Of a DNA stretch of 64,000 nucleotides, positions 63,940-64,000 are shown one piece after another. A program made the position numbers and the translations under genes. Within the stretch, counting starts at the first letter, position 1. The number at the start of each line of letters is the position of its first letter. This stretch comes from Nitratireductor luteus (GTDB lineage Bacteria; Pseudomonadota; Alphaproteobacteria; Rhizobiales; Rhizobiaceae). The DNA lies in the NCBI RefSeq assembly GCF_026162365.1, contig NZ_JAOANW010000016.1, positions 60,339 to 124,338 of the forward strand, read 5' to 3'. Under the pieces are notes generated by a model. It made no database searches. It saw only the letters and a program-made list of their open reading frames with translations, and had not been told where the DNA came from.

Positions 63940-64000
63940 GTGGCTCTATTATCGAATGATTCTCTTGAAGGCTTGTCGCTGGCGGAACTGCGCGGGCTGG
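63940..64000 (+). CDS. Start of a reading frame running off the window, possibly an IS66-type transposase
   Basis: From GTG 63940 the frame reads VALLSNDSLEGLSLAELRGL up to the window end. The pattern (short polar start, then LxxLxxAxLRGL) recalls the N-terminus of IS66 TnpC proteins, but only about 20 residues are visible, so this is a weak guess. The preceding 130 bases after the aminotransferase gene hold nothing recognisable. Confidence 0.2.
   Translation, partial: MALLSNDSLEGLSLAELRGL

Overview
The window is a high-GC alphaproteobacterial chromosome segment, most likely from a Rhizobiales (Hyphomicrobiales) organism of the Phyllobacteriaceae/Brucellaceae kind. The main reason is a flagellar gene order that matches the Sinorhizobium/Brucella type (flhB-fliG-fliN-fliM-motA, flgF-fliI-flgBC-fliE-flgG-flgA-flgI-motE-flgH-fliL-fliP, flagellins, motB-motC-fliK, ftcR, flgE-flgK-flgL-flaF-flbT-flgD-fliQ-flhA-fliR). 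Other supports are an FtcR/Rem regulator, MotC/MotE, FlaF/FlbT, and a direct-repeat LexA box (GTTC-N7-GTTC) before an imuA-imuB-dnaE2 cassette. Species cannot be fixed from the sequence alone.

Layout. 1-3135: a partial MerR regulator with a textbook MerR operator, a LuxR-type regulator with a degenerate receiver, a roughly 750-base stretch with no convincing gene, and an orphan protein with a layout like S-adenosylhomocysteine hydrolase. 3175-8796: the SOS mutagenesis cassette imuA-imuB-dnaE2. 8891-9955: an isolated DUF2793 plus S74-chaperone tail-fibre-like gene. 10156-12967: a small secreted protein, a YeiH-family permease and an amine oxidase-like flavoprotein. 12977-19398: a sugar uptake locus made of a divergent GlcNAc-kinase-like gene and an operon of binding protein, two permeases, Gfo/Idh/MocA dehydrogenase and ATPase.

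19382-54102: the flagellar supercluster. A leftward arm (motA, fliM, fliN, fliG, flhB, small ORF) and a rightward arm (DUF1217 gene through the FliR end and assembly factors) diverge from an intergenic region that contains a long, almost perfect inverted repeat. It encodes the MS ring, C ring, most of the export gate, rod, P and L rings, hook, hook-filament junction, two compact flagellins, motor and periplasmic motor accessories, a transglycosylase and the regulators FtcR, FlaF and FlbT. No chemotaxis genes, fliO or visN/visR lie in the window. fliF sits with a fliH-like gene behind the flagellins, unlike in S. meliloti.

54372-64000: housekeeping and accessory genes. These are a MarR regulator, an SCP2 protein, a GNAT protein, a type III ornithine decarboxylase with a long structured leader region, an amidase with a translationally coupled LysR, a DUF1007 plus NicO metal transporter pair, a GNAT plus small membrane protein pair, and a class I aminotransferase. 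At the right edge a reading frame begins that may be a transposase.

The most notable signals are an exact 128-bp tandem duplication at the motE/flgH junction that creates a chimeric 43-codon ORF while keeping the ATGA couplings, the 27-bp-arm inverted repeat between motA and the flgF arm, the odc leader, the MerR gene apparently reading leaderless from its own MerR-type promoter, and the SAHH-like orphan.
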